From positions 186,001 through 250,000 of the forward strand of contig CASEMN010000001.1 of the NCBI GenBank assembly GCA_949289045.1: a DNA stretch of 64,000 bases, read 5' to 3'. The position numbers and the translations under genes are program-made. Each line of letters starts with the position of its first letter. Position 1 is the stretch's first letter. Source of the stretch: an uncultured Oscillospiraceae bacterium. Its GTDB lineage: Bacteria; Bacillota; Clostridia; Oscillospirales; Acutalibacteraceae. Below the pieces are notes generated by a model. The model was not told the origin of the DNA. It saw only the letters and a list, made by a program, of their open reading frames with translations, and did not search any database. This document shows positions 32,951 through 41,345 of the stretch, piece after piece.

Positions 32951-34262
32951 CCTCGTCGTCCTCCTTGGTGAAGTTAAACTTCTCAAAGGAGAGGTCGGTG
33001 GAGGTCTGCGGGAGCTGCCTAATCACCGTTTTCACCGGCATGGAGGGAAACTCCTCCGGCTGCTCTGGGAACGCATACTGGTTAGCACAGAAGCTGTCCT
33101 GGTAAGCCCAGGTCACTTCGTGGGTAGCGAGCAGGCGGGCCATATCTGCGGAGTAAATATAAAGGCAGGAGCCGTTTCGCATAACACGGGCCGTCTTGCC
33201 GCCATAGGCGTAGGGGACGCCAAAGCGCCGCCCCTCGTAGTTCACAAACCCGTCAAAGGAAATCCTCCGCTCAGGGCAAAGGTAGAGCAACAATTCAGGG
33301 CTGTCGTTCAGTTTCGTAACCACAGAGCCACACCGCTCCCTGTGGATGTCCTGCGGAATACCCAATCCCCGGTGGAAGGTGGTGTTCTGCTCGTCACACC
33401 AGTCCAGCGCGGAGAGGTTTAGGTCGGTTACATTCCAAAAGCTCCGCCCGGCCAGGAAGTTGTCCTTCACGAAACGGACCAGGCGCTCCACTTTGCCCTT
33501 CGTAAAGGGGTGGCGGGGCTTACAGAGCTTAGTCTGGAAACCCACAGTCCGCATGAACTGCTCATAGTCCTTCTGCCAAAGGGGATGCCCGTCCTGGTCC
33601 CGCCGGATAACCACGCTTTTCATGTTGTCCGTAAGGATATACTGAGGGACGCCCATGTACCGGAACCCGTGGAGCATACCAATGAACAGATTTTCCTGCT
33701 TGGCGTTGGGGAAGAACTCCACATACCGCTCACCGCAGTGGTGGCAGACCATAGCAAAGCAGGCAGCAGAGTATTCTTCTCCGGTGAAAGACTGGACCTT
33801 GGTAAAGCCCCAGTCCATCTGAAACGCCTCTCCGGGGCCGGTGGTGTACCGCCGCCCACGGTTTCCCTGCGGAGCAACCGCATAGCGAGCAGGCGGAATG
33901 AGATGCTGGTGCGCCAGGATGTAGTTTTTAATCGTGGTCTGGCTGCCAGTATATCCGTTTGCACGGAGCCTGCTGAGGCACACAGCGGAGTTTGTCACGC
34001 CGTTCTTCAGCAGACCATCCAGGATACCTGTATAGCCGCTCAGGAGCGTGGTGCTCGCTTTCCGGCCCTTTGTGGCGTGCTCAGTGTCCTCAAAGCCGTG
34101 CTCCTTCATCCGGCGCAGTCTGGCGCGGGAAATCCCGGTACGGCGCTTCAGCTCTGCAAGATTGACCTTCTCCAGCGAGAACTTGTCTCCTTGCTCGGCC
34201 ATCATCTGCTCAATGGCCTTTGCCACAACCGGGGACATGGCTGCGAAATTGGGTTGTTTCAT
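32943..34262 (-). CDS. istA: IS21-family transposase IstA
   Basis: 439 residues from the ATG at 34262, which has AAAGGAG 5 nt upstream; a second ATG at 34277 is an alternative. An N-terminal helix-turn-helix (about 30-60, ELKRRTGISRARLRRM) binds the ends. The rve integrase core carries MDWGFTKV (first Asp), YILTDNMKSVV (second Asp) and KGKVERLVRFVKD (Glu): a complete DDE set. The C-terminal beta domain (FEKFNFTKEDDEDD at the end) is typical. The gene is intact. Confidence 0.95.
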   Translation of the reverse strand: MKQPNFAAMSPVVAKAIEQMMAEQGDKFSLEKVNLAELKRRTGISRARLRRMKEHGFEDTEHATKGRKASTTLLSGYTGILDGLLKNGVTNSAVCLSRLRANGYTGSQTTIKNYILAHQHLIPPARYAVAPQGNRGRRYTTGPGEAFQMDWGFTKVQSFTGEEYSAACFAMVCHHCGERYVEFFPNAKQENLFIGMLHGFRYMGVPQYILTDNMKSVVIRRDQDGHPLWQKDYEQFMRTVGFQTKLCKPRHPFTKGKVERLVRFVKDNFLAGRSFWNVTDLNLSALDWCDEQNTTFHRGLGIPQDIHRERCGSVVTKLNDSPELLLYLCPERRISFDGFVNYEGRRFGVPYAYGGKTARVMRNGSCLYIYSADMARLLATHEVTWAYQDSFCANQYAFPEQPEEFPSMPVKTVIRQLPQTSTDLSFEKFNFTKEDDEDD

Positions 34263-34424
34263 CTTATCTCCTTTCACCGGGGGCTGGCTACGCCTCCAGT
34301 GTAAAGGAACTATTCAAATTGTAAATGGCTGTTTTCAGTTGACCAAAATTGGCGTTTTTCGCCTGACCCGGAATGGCGATTATCGCCTGACGCTAACATT
34401 AGAGCAAGATTCTGTCGAAAATGG

Positions 34425-34453
34425 TTGTAAAAAGCTGTAATTTATGATATAAT
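34425..34453 (+). promoter_or_regulatory. Promoter of the 178-residue protein gene
   Basis: TTGTAA (34425-34430) and TATAAT (34448-34453) are 17 bp apart. It lies just outside the IS21 right end, about 80 bp before the ATG at 34531. Confidence 0.7.
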
Positions 34454-34530
34454 TATAACCCAATTTCATGATATGAAAGATTTCTTACCTTAATGCGTCA
34501 ATATAATCACATACGAAGGGGTTATAATAT

Positions 34531-35067
34531 ATGGAGAACAATTTCAATGAGATGGCATACGATGCGGTAACAGATGCAGCCCATTTTGACTTTGATGATA
34601 TCTTGGCTCTTGGAGCGAATTATTTCCGTTGCGGCTGGGGAGAAGAAAAGTATTATAACCACTCTTTCTCAATTGCCATTGCGATAATAGGTTCAATATA
34701 TGGAAGTAAAAACTCGGGTAGAAGTGATTATCATAACGGAATATCTTTTATCGCAAGCGAATTAGGCATTACGAAACGGCAAATTAAGGTGTTGCGTAAG
34801 AAGATGAAACATAAGGATGGGTTTAGCTTCAAGACACCATACAATGTCTCAACAACGTTGAAAGAGATAATTGATCTGCTTAAACGACAAGAACAAAACC
34901 CCAATGTAAAAAAGTTCCTATCTCAGCAGAGAAGCGAAATGTACCGTGAATTCCTAATCGAAAAGCAGTTTGAAGCGATTAAAGAAGCTGCAAAGAAGGG
35001 AAAACGCGAAAAGGTTAAAAACGTGGCCGATGAGTTAAGGGGAATAACAACAAAGGTTGGTGAGTAA
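34531..35067 (+). CDS. Protein of unknown function, 178 residues
   Basis: Not recognised. GAAGGGG lies upstream of the ATG, and a good sigma-A-type promoter precedes it. The first 60 residues are rich in aromatic and acidic residues. Residues 80-105 (FIASELGITKRQIKVLRKKMKH) look like a helix-turn-helix, and the C-terminal 70 residues are very basic and helical. A DNA-binding role is possible. The next gene starts 3 bp downstream, so the two form a unit. There is no membrane segment. Confidence 0.6.
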   Translation: MENNFNEMAYDAVTDAAHFDFDDILALGANYFRCGWGEEKYYNHSFSIAIAIIGSIYGSKNSGRSDYHNGISFIASELGITKRQIKVLRKKMKHKDGFSFKTPYNVSTTLKEIIDLLKRQEQNPNVKKFLSQQRSEMYREFLIEKQFEAIKEAAKKGKREKVKNVADELRGITTKVGE

Positions 35068-35070
35068 AGC

Positions 35071-35766
35071 ATGAATGGTGACTTCGATCCAAATAGTCAT
35101 AAAAACCTTGAGCTCCTTAGATACTATCTTAACAGAGACTTGACACGGATTGATCAAAATATTCAAAACAGTAGTAATGAGTTGCTTGGATATTTTATTG
35201 CAAGTCTGGTAGATATGTCAGTAGTAGTGCTCTTTAGCGATTTGCTTAGTGGCAAAGGAGTTTGTTTTAAGTTATTTGCAGTTTTTACTTTGATTGTCTT
35301 ATTTGTCATCGTATCAAAAGTATCCAATAAAGTAGCAAACTGGATTAGCACGCGCCGGAAAGAATCTGGCAGAGAAGAATACCTGATGGACGCTGCAAAA
35401 CAAGCTATAATAGATGGCTTTGATAATATTGCCTGCGACGCACTATTAATCTGCGAGGAATACATGCAAAGATATGTAGCGGCGGAAAAGGAACATATAA
35501 AGAACTTCTATTTATATGAGATAATCCATCATTTAACAAAATCAGTAGATTTGTTTAACGAGATAGATAGTCATCACGATTGGTATATTTCATCCCAGGA
35601 CTCTGAGCTGATTGATTCTTACAGGATCAACAACTATATAGATTATGCGAAAGCAATAAATCAATTTTTATGCGATAAAATTCAAAAGCCAATATCTGAT
35701 CCAGAGCTTAAAAAGGATTTAGATAATTTAAATGCATCAATCAGCAAGTGGACATATATTTCATAG
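35071..35766 (+). CDS. Membrane protein of unknown function, 231 residues
   Basis: Not recognised. Two hydrophobic segments near the N-terminus (about 32-48 and 55-78, with an intervening GKG turn) are followed by a 150-residue cytoplasmic helical domain ending in a short Trp/Tyr tail. Paired with the 178-residue gene 3 bp upstream. The arrangement of a possible DNA-binding protein plus a two-helix membrane protein could be a small two-gene accessory or defence unit, but this is speculation from layout. Confidence 0.6.
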   Translation: MNGDFDPNSHKNLELLRYYLNRDLTRIDQNIQNSSNELLGYFIASLVDMSVVVLFSDLLSGKGVCFKLFAVFTLIVLFVIVSKVSNKVANWISTRRKESGREEYLMDAAKQAIIDGFDNIACDALLICEEYMQRYVAAEKEHIKNFYLYEIIHHLTKSVDLFNEIDSHHDWYISSQDSELIDSYRINNYIDYAKAINQFLCDKIQKPISDPELKKDLDNLNASISKWTYIS

Positions 35767-35771
35767 TCAAT

Positions 35772-35800
35772 TACACGGTGGGCGTTCAAGGGTTCGAATC
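35772..35800 (+). other. tRNA 3'-end-like fragment, possible att junction
   Basis: The stretch contains GGGTTCGAATCC, the T-loop signature of a tRNA, preceded by CGTTCAA, but no 5' half of a tRNA lies upstream: the preceding gene runs to 35766. Pairing of the T stem breaks after two or three base pairs, as if the sequence changed at that point. Such isolated 3' ends are the usual mark of integration at a tRNA gene. It lies where the accessory DNA gives way to AT-rich remnants. Confidence 0.45.
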
Positions 35801-35849
35801 CATCTATTAAAAACGCAAATCCATCTTTTTCGTACCCCATAGACATAGA

Positions 35850-35893
35850 AAAAGCCTTTATTTAAGCCAAATTCGGCTTAATAAAGGTTTTTT
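35850..35893 (+). terminator. Terminator-like hairpin after the tRNA fragment
   Basis: Arms about 35850-35868 and 35875-35893 pair with a single bulged base; an A-run leads and a T-run follows, so it may act on both strands. From here to 36812 no intact gene is found. Confidence 0.7.
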
Positions 35894-36037
35894 CTTTATG
35901 TAATTTTTTCACTTGTTTCTAACGCAAAATCTAACAAATTTTCCGTATATTTTAAATATTTCACACCTTTCCTTTTGAAGTAATTTTTTGTTGCTTATAT
36001 TGGAAGAATTATTCATATAAAGCTCTCTATTAATTTG

Positions 36038-36202
36038 CTATTCTCCGTCAAGTAGTTTCTTCTCTTCCTCTGTAATTGTGATTAAGTGCTTTAATATTGC
36101 GTATAAACAAATTGTAATTTTAGATGGGAGTTTACAAAAATAAGGAGGAAACAGATCAAAAAATAAATCACAAAATAATAAAGGTTCTATAACTTTCGGC
36201 AA
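36038..36202 (-). pseudogene. Possible remnant or small ORF (54 codons, minus strand)
   Basis: A minus-strand frame opens at TTG 36202 and ends at TAG 36038. Its C-terminus (LKHLITITEEEKKLLDGE) looks like genuine helical coding sequence, but there is no ribosome binding site and stops precede it. I read it as the tail of a decayed gene; a real small gene is less likely. Confidence 0.3.
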
Positions 36203-36294
36203 GATAGGTCGTTATTAGCTTGGTGTATTAGGCGAGAACTCGGAACAAACACGATTAACGAATTTATATTTGTGTACTTGAGTATTTATATGCA

Positions 36295-36798
36295 ATGAAT
36301 CCTCTCATACAGACAATTGTGATTATATGTGCAAGAATCTTATTTCCCATTATTGATCCTATACTTATAGCATTAATAACAGCAAACCGTCTAAATTTTG
36401 TAAATACAAACCTTGGATACTTTCGGGCTTGCTTGTTATTCTGTTTTTATGATTGCATTATATGTTTCTATTCACGGTGCACAAGCAGTTAAATATTTGT
36501 ACTACATATAATCTTTGGAATAGGAATAACTGTTGCTGGGCTTCATGAAATTCGTGAATATTATGACGCTGAAGCAGGGAGGTATGTTGAAAAAAATTTT
36601 TCGATTCAGCAGGAAGCGATGTTGTATTTATCTCTGGCACATCTTCTCTAATAATTTTAAGAGCCTTTATGTTTTTAATTCTATTCTGTTGACAAATTCC
36701 GTTGACAATTGCGTTTTATGCTGTGTATAAGAAAAAATACTGGCTATACGGTGAAAAATACGATAATATAAAAGAGAAATTTAAATTAAATCATTGAT
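36295..36798 (+). pseudogene. Decayed membrane-protein gene with frameshifts
   Basis: Protein-like pieces continue across frames: MNPLIQTIVIICARILFPII in one frame, VFMIALYVSIHGAQAVKYLY in another, LHEIREYYDAEAGRYVEKNF with QQEAMLYLSLAHLL and a stop, then YAVYKKKYWLYGEKYDNIKE to a TGA at about 36798. Several hydrophobic stretches suggest a multi-span membrane protein. At least two frameshifts and in-frame stops show it is dead. It sits directly upstream of the oxidoreductase gene. Confidence 0.55.
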
Positions 36799-36812
36799 AG
36801 GAGTGTTTTGCT

Positions 36813-37787
36813 ATGTTTAATTGGGGCGTAATAGGTACAGGTAATATTGCAAATACAGTGTGCAGTCAAATTGTTAAAAGTGGAAGGCATAGTGTCGTTG
36901 CAGTATATTCACGAACTTTAGCTAAAGCTGAAAAATTTGCCAATAAATTTAATGCAACTTGTTATGACGATATTGAAAACTTTTTTGCTGATAAAAAGAT
37001 TGATGCAGTATATATTGCAACACCCCATTCTGCTCATTATCAGTATTTAATTGCGTGTATCAATCATAATGTACCTGTGCTTACTGAAAAATCTTTTACG
37101 GTAAATGCACAGCAGGCAGAGGAAGTTTTTAAGCTTTCAAAGGAGAAGAATGTGTTTGTTTGCGAAGCAATGTGGACACGTTTTCAACCTCTCATAAAAG
37201 ATATTACAAAATGGATTAAAGACGGTGAAATCGGAGAGCTTAAGGGATTTGACGGTGCATTCAGTATGCCACTAAAAATTTGTAAGCCTTTTCTTTCTGA
37301 AAGAGTATATAAAACTGAATACGCAGGAGGTTCTCTTCTTGATTTGGGTGTATATCCTATATCATTTGCCGAAATGCTTTTCGGTGTTCCCAATAAGGTA
37401 GTCTGTAAACAGGATATTAAAGAAAATGTTGATTTGGAAGACAAAATTGAGCTTTATTACGACAATGCAAAGTGTAGTCTTTTAAGCACATTTAACGGAC
37501 TTAAAAGCTTTACGGGAACTATTTACGGCACAAAAGGTAAAATAGTTATCCCTATGTTTTCAAGACCTAAAAAGGCAACTTTGTATGTTAATGGTAAAAA
37601 AGTCAGTGTGAAAACAGGAAAAAACAGTTATGTTTTTGAATTTGACAAAGTAGAAGAAGATATAAGAAACGGTCTTAATGAAAGCAGCGTAATGAAACCT
37701 GAAAATACTCTTAATGTAATGCGTATTATGGACGAATGCAGAAAGCAAAACGGTCTTAAATATCCTGAAAAAATCGAGAGGATTTAA
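36813..37787 (+). CDS. Gfo/Idh/MocA-family oxidoreductase
   Basis: 324 residues. An N-terminal Rossmann fold opens with WGVIGTGNIANTVCSQIV and continues with AVYSRTLAKAEKFANKF. AVYIATPHSAHY and VLTEKSFTVN give the conserved dinucleotide and Lys regions (EKx motif). The C-terminal alpha/beta domain includes GGSLLDLGVYPISF, the typical dimer/substrate segment with Asp and Tyr. The family oxidises or reduces sugars, inositols and related compounds with NAD(P). ATAGGAG precedes the ATG, and the next gene starts 1 bp after the stop. The substrate cannot be assigned. Confidence 0.92.
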   Translation: MFNWGVIGTGNIANTVCSQIVKSGRHSVVAVYSRTLAKAEKFANKFNATCYDDIENFFADKKIDAVYIATPHSAHYQYLIACINHNVPVLTEKSFTVNAQQAEEVFKLSKEKNVFVCEAMWTRFQPLIKDITKWIKDGEIGELKGFDGAFSMPLKICKPFLSERVYKTEYAGGSLLDLGVYPISFAEMLFGVPNKVVCKQDIKENVDLEDKIELYYDNAKCSLLSTFNGLKSFTGTIYGTKGKIVIPMFSRPKKATLYVNGKKVSVKTGKNSYVFEFDKVEEDIRNGLNESSVMKPENTLNVMRIMDECRKQNGLKYPEKIERI

Positions 37788-37788
37788 T

Positions 37789-38829
37789 ATGCTTAAAGAT
37801 AAAAAACATATTATATTAACAAGTGCTTTGTTGGGTACCTGTGGTGGTGTAGTGTTTTCTCTTATTTCATTTATACTTAATTTCTTTAGCTGGATTTTTC
37901 CTATTTTGGGTATAGTAATTGGTGAATTTGTTTTTTTGTATTTTTTCGTCCAAAGATTTTTTTATAAAAAAGGAACATCAAGCGTTTTAGAAATAATTAA
38001 TGTTGAAACTTGTGAAAGAACAACCCTTAAAGTTTTTGAAAATACAATTATTGAATCTCCAAACTGGCGTAAAGATGAAAACGCAATTCTTTACAACTCA
38101 AATGGTTTTATTTTCAGCTACAATATTGATAATGATACCGTTGAAAAAATAGATATAGGTGATTTGAAAGATTGTAACAACGACCATGTTTTATCACCTG
38201 ACGGTACAGGATTTGCAATTAGCTGTAACAAGTATAAAGTTCTAGGCTCACAGATTTATACTCTTAAATTCGGTTCATCTGAAAGTAAGCTTATTACTCC
38301 GAAATCTCCCAGTTATCTCCACGGCTGGTCGCCAGATGGCAATACATTAGTTTATTGTGCAAAAAGAAATGGTCAATTTGATATTTATGCTAAAAATATA
38401 AATGGCACAGATGAAATTCAGTTAACCTCCAGTAAAGGTCACAATGACGGTTGCGAATATTCGCCAGATGGCAAACATATTTGGTTTAACTCTGCTCGTG
38501 ATGGTTTAATGCAGATTTACAGAATGGATTGTGACGGAAAGAATGTTAGAAGAATAACTGACAGCAAAGAGCGCAATAGTTGGTTTGCCCATGTTTCACC
38601 GAAGGGCGATAAGATTGTATACCTTGCTTTTAATAGCAAAGATATTGAACCTGAAGAACATTTGCCGGATAAAAATATTCAAATCCGACTTATGAATTAT
38701 GACGGGAGTAACGATAGGGTTATTGCTGAATTTTACGGTGGGCAAGGCTCGTTTAATACAAACTCTTGGTCGCCGGATGGAAAGTATATTGCTTGTGTAA
38801 GATATGAACCCCCAAAGAAATACAGTTGA
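37789..38829 (+). CDS. Membrane-anchored beta-propeller (TolB/PD40-like) protein
   Basis: 346 residues. Two hydrophobic segments at about 8-28 and 32-58 anchor the N-terminus. The rest carries PD40-type repeats: WSPDGNTLVYCA, YSPDGKHIWFNS, VSPKGDKIVYLA and WSPDGKYIACVR, each preceded by a short strand pair. This is the layout of TolB-like beta-propellers. It is coupled to the oxidoreductase gene (1-bp gap). The start of the SGNH remnant follows by 5 bp, suggesting a former three-gene operon. The binding partner is unknown. Confidence 0.85.
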   Translation: MLKDKKHIILTSALLGTCGGVVFSLISFILNFFSWIFPILGIVIGEFVFLYFFVQRFFYKKGTSSVLEIINVETCERTTLKVFENTIIESPNWRKDENAILYNSNGFIFSYNIDNDTVEKIDIGDLKDCNNDHVLSPDGTGFAISCNKYKVLGSQIYTLKFGSSESKLITPKSPSYLHGWSPDGNTLVYCAKRNGQFDIYAKNINGTDEIQLTSSKGHNDGCEYSPDGKHIWFNSARDGLMQIYRMDCDGKNVRRITDSKERNSWFAHVSPKGDKIVYLAFNSKDIEPEEHLPDKNIQIRLMNYDGSNDRVIAEFYGGQGSFNTNSWSPDGKYIACVRYEPPKKYS

Positions 38830-38834
38830 CGATA

Positions 38835-39204
38835 ATGTTAGTTGGAATAATAGTGTTGGTAATTTTTATGATTGTTTTTCTGTATATCCTTACTTATTTC
38901 GGTTTAACAGGTATGCATATAAGAGAGCAGATAAATTATCAATCAAAGTTGCCTGTGTTGGTGACAGTATTACATACGTTTTTTTCTTCACAACTTGTAT
39001 AAAAATAATTATCCAAAAGTTTCAGGTAAGATGCTTGGCAAAAAAATATTGCTTTAATAATTTCGGCGTAATTGGTGTAACTGCCCGGACAATGCTGTCA
39101 TGGAAAACTTTTTTTGGCTTACTTTTAAGAGTGAGTTGTTGTATCTACAAGAATTTGAATCTATGGAACACTTCGAGATAGAAGTGATTGTTTACCTGGA
39201 TTAG
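38835..39204 (+). pseudogene. Frameshifted SGNH/GDSL hydrolase remnant
   Basis: ATG 38835 opens with a hydrophobic segment (MLVGIIVLVIFMIVFLYI), then the frame is lost. In the next frame IKVACVGDSITY is the block I motif of SGNH hydrolases with its catalytic Ser. KNNYPKVSGKMLGKK continues in a third frame and FNNFGVIGVTARTM in a fourth stretch. The C-terminal catalytic Asp-His region is missing. The gene is therefore broken by several indels and truncated before the hairpin at 39232. Confidence 0.7.
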
Positions 39205-39231
39205 TACAACAACTACCGCATCAAGGCAAAA

Positions 39232-39276
39232 CTAAAGGGCTTGCTGTCTGTGAAAAGCAGACAGCAAGCCCTTTAG
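39232..39276. terminator. Perfect 19-bp hairpin
   Basis: Arms 39232-39250 and 39258-39276 are exact complements with a 7-nt loop. The T-tract is short in either direction. It ends the oxidoreductase/propeller unit. Confidence 0.7.
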
Positions 39277-39441
39277 GCTGCTTAATCAATTTTCCTTTTA
39301 AATATTGTCTAACTTTTTGTGGTCGATTCATTTTTAGCTAAAACAAGTTCGGATTTTTTGCAATAGTTAATAAAATCATAATTAGATCCACACCATGTGA
39401 AAAGAAAAGAGTCCGAACACAAAATGCGTCCAGACTCAGCC

Positions 39442-39528
39442 TGGTGCCGGTGACCGGGGTCGAACCGGTACGGTATCGCTACCACTGGATTTTGAGTCCA
39501 GCACGTCTGCCAATTCCATCACACCGGC
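39442..39528 (-). tRNA. tRNA-Leu (anticodon CAA)
   Basis: On the minus strand an 87-nt cloverleaf starts GCCGGTG at 39528 and ends CACCGGC-A-CCA at 39442. The acceptor arms pair over all 7 bp. The anticodon stem CTGGA/TCCAG encloses the loop CTCAAAA, giving anticodon CAA, which reads the Leu codon TTG. The long variable arm is a class II (Leu) feature, the T arm is CCGGTTCGACCCCGG, and CCA is encoded. Complete and canonical. Confidence 0.95.
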
Positions 39529-39608
39529 AAATAACTCTGATATTATAACCTAAAACTATTTTAAAAGCAAGAGAGTTTTTAAAGTTTGTTATAATTTGCG
39601 CTTGTCTA

Positions 39609-39637
39609 TTGTTATTTGCTTTATTTGATGATAGAAT
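39609..39637 (+). promoter_or_regulatory. pyrB promoter
   Basis: TTGTTA (39609-39614) and TAGAAT (39632-39637) are 17 bp apart. Transcription would start near 39644, so an ATG at 39638 cannot be the start codon and the GTG at 39674 is favoured. Confidence 0.7.
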
Positions 39638-39673
39638 ATGAAAAACAATATATGGTACTGGAGGAGAAGGACT

Positions 39674-40741
39674 GTGAAAAATTTCAGTTTGATTGATCTT
39701 GACCAGCTTTCTGAAAAAGAGCTGAAAAGTATCATTGATATGGCGGGTAAAATAAAGGCTAATCCTGCTGATTATATGGAGTGTTGTCACGGTAAAATAA
39801 TGGCAACGCTTTTTTATGAGCCTTCTACACGTACTCAAATGTCGTTTCAAACGGCTATGATGCGTCTTGGCGGTAAAGTGGTAGGTTTTTCCGATCCCGG
39901 AAGTTCTTCTGTTTCAAAAGGTGAAACCTTAAAAGATACTGTGCGCATTGTAAGTGCTTATGCAGATATTGTGGTTATTCGTCATCCAAAGGAAGGCGCT
40001 GCTTATGCAGCTTCGCTTTATTCAAGAAAACCTGTTATCAATGCAGGTGACGGAGGACATCTTCATCCTACTCAGACACTGACAGATCTTGTTACACTGT
40101 CACATGAAAAAGGTACCCTTTCCGGATTGACAATAGGTATTTGCGGAGATATTAAAAATGGACGTACTGTTCATTCACTTGTAAAATGCTTATCAAAATA
40201 TGATAATAAATTTATACTTATTTCAACTCCGGAATTACAGTCGCCGCAATACATAAAAGATATACTTAATGCGAGCGGATGCAAATATTCTTTCTGCAAC
40301 ACCCTTGAAGAGGCGATGCCTTATCTTGATGTCCTTTATATGACAAGAATACAGCAGGAGCGTTTTTCGAGTATAGAAGAGTATGAACGTCAGAAGGGTG
40401 TTTATGTTCTTGATAGGGCAAAACTCAGCTTGGCTAAGAAAGATTTAAAAATACTTCATCCGCTTCCTCGTGTTGATGAAATAACAAACGATGTTGACGA
40501 TGACCCGAGGGCAAAATATTTCCAGCAGGCTGAATACGGAATGTATGCAAGAATGGCTCTTATTATGAATATGATTGAAAAAGGCAAGGATGTTATTCCT
40601 CCAAAAGTAGAATCAACGCATAGTGTTTGCTGTTCCAATCCGTCATGTATTACAGCGTATGAGAGATATTTGCCGCATCTTTTCAAAGGAAACGGTGATA
40701 TGCTTGTTTGTAAATACTGCGACGACAGAATCCTTTTCTGA
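39674..40741 (+). CDS. pyrB: Aspartate carbamoyltransferase with C-terminal PyrI-like zinc module
   Basis: 355 residues from GTG 39674, with GAGGAG 7 nt upstream. FYEPSTRTQMSFQ is the carbamoyl-phosphate loop, GDGGHLHPTQTLTDL the HPTQ motif, and ILHPLPRVDEI the HPLPR motif: together diagnostic of ATCase, the first committed step of pyrimidine synthesis. After the usual end (about residue 310) an extra 45 residues contain a CX4C pair (C320, C325) and CKYC (C346, C349), the same ligand pattern as the zinc domain of the regulatory chain PyrI. It is thus a PyrB-PyrI zinc-domain fusion lacking the PyrI nucleotide-binding domain. The next gene overlaps its end. Confidence 0.93.
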   Translation: MKNFSLIDLDQLSEKELKSIIDMAGKIKANPADYMECCHGKIMATLFYEPSTRTQMSFQTAMMRLGGKVVGFSDPGSSSVSKGETLKDTVRIVSAYADIVVIRHPKEGAAYAASLYSRKPVINAGDGGHLHPTQTLTDLVTLSHEKGTLSGLTIGICGDIKNGRTVHSLVKCLSKYDNKFILISTPELQSPQYIKDILNASGCKYSFCNTLEEAMPYLDVLYMTRIQQERFSSIEEYERQKGVYVLDRAKLSLAKKDLKILHPLPRVDEITNDVDDDPRAKYFQQAEYGMYARMALIMNMIEKGKDVIPPKVESTHSVCCSNPSCITAYERYLPHLFKGNGDMLVCKYCDDRILF

Positions 40742-41345
40742 TAAAAAAATTAAAGTCTGCGTGCTAAAAGGTTCACCCAAAAAGAATGGTTATACAGAGC
40801 ATATGCTCAATACTTTTCTTGAAAATTTTCCATGTGCTTCGACTGATATTTTTGACGCTTATGCTGTTAAAGCAAAGCCGTGCACAGACTGTAAATTTTG
40901 TTGTCAAACTTTCGGTTGCTCTTCAAATGACCTAGATGACTTTTTTAAATCCTATGAAAGCTGTGACATATTTGTTGCAGCTTTCCCGATTTATTTTCTT
41001 TCTATTCCTGCTCCAATGAAAAGTGTTTTAGACAGATTTCAAAAATACTTTTCTGCAAGATTTTCTTTGAATATAAAACGGCCGGTCGAAAAAGAAAGAA
41101 TAGGTGTTCTGATTTCAAGTTGCGGAAGCAATGATGAAACAGGTTTTTCCATAGCTTTAAAACAATGGAAAATGGCATTTTCTGTTTCAGGCATAAAACT
41201 GGTTGAAAACATTTTTCTTTCGGACACAGATTCTGATGAAGTTTCAGAAGAAAAATATTTACAGCAAATAGACAGATCTATACGTGAAATTAATAATTTT
41301 TTAAAGGGGAGAAGTAGTTATGTCAACGGTACATGTAACACTTAG
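40704..41345 (+). CDS. Flavodoxin-fold NAD(P)H-dependent oxidoreductase (iron-sulfur flavoprotein-like)
   Basis: About 213 residues. KIKVCVLKGSPKKNGYTEHML is the FMN-binding beta1/P-loop of the NADPH-dependent FMN reductase family, and AFPIYFLSIPAPMKSVLDRF is the second flavin contact. KPCTDCKFCCQTFGC gives a compact Cys cluster like that of iron-sulfur flavoproteins. The start is uncertain: in-frame codons exist at 40623 (GTG), 40659 (ATG) and 40704 (TTG); I took 40704, with AAAGGA 13 nt upstream, as the one with the smallest overlap with pyrB. Its stop lies inside the trxA start region. The substrate is unknown. Confidence 0.82.
   Translation: MFVNTATTESFSDKKIKVCVLKGSPKKNGYTEHMLNTFLENFPCASTDIFDAYAVKAKPCTDCKFCCQTFGCSSNDLDDFFKSYESCDIFVAAFPIYFLSIPAPMKSVLDRFQKYFSARFSLNIKRPVEKERIGVLISSCGSNDETGFSIALKQWKMAFSVSGIKLVENIFLSDTDSDEVSEEKYLQQIDRSIREINNFLKGRSSYVNGTCNT

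Larger units (their letters stand above)
32036..34398. mobile_element. IS21-family insertion sequence with terminal inverted repeats and 4-bp target duplication
   Basis: The left end begins TGTTAG at 32036 and the right end finishes CTAACA at 34398. The outer 60 bp of both ends are about 80 percent identical as inverted repeats, and repeated TCAGG/GCCAAT blocks appear inside, as usual for IS21 ends. TTAG is present on both sides (32032-32035 and 34399-34402), giving a 4-bp target duplication. The element encodes intact istA and istB, so it is likely mobile and recently inserted. It separates the recombinase operon from the genes at 34531 and 35071. Confidence 0.9.

Noticed and set aside
36295..36730. 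Two short frames as separate small membrane-protein genes
   Set aside because: Their reading continues across frameshifts in neighbouring frames, which fits one decayed gene better; no ribosome binding sites.
39638..39673. ATG at 39638 as pyrB start
   Set aside because: It lies at the -10 box of the likely promoter; the GTG at 39674 has GAGGAG at proper spacing and gives the expected N-terminus.
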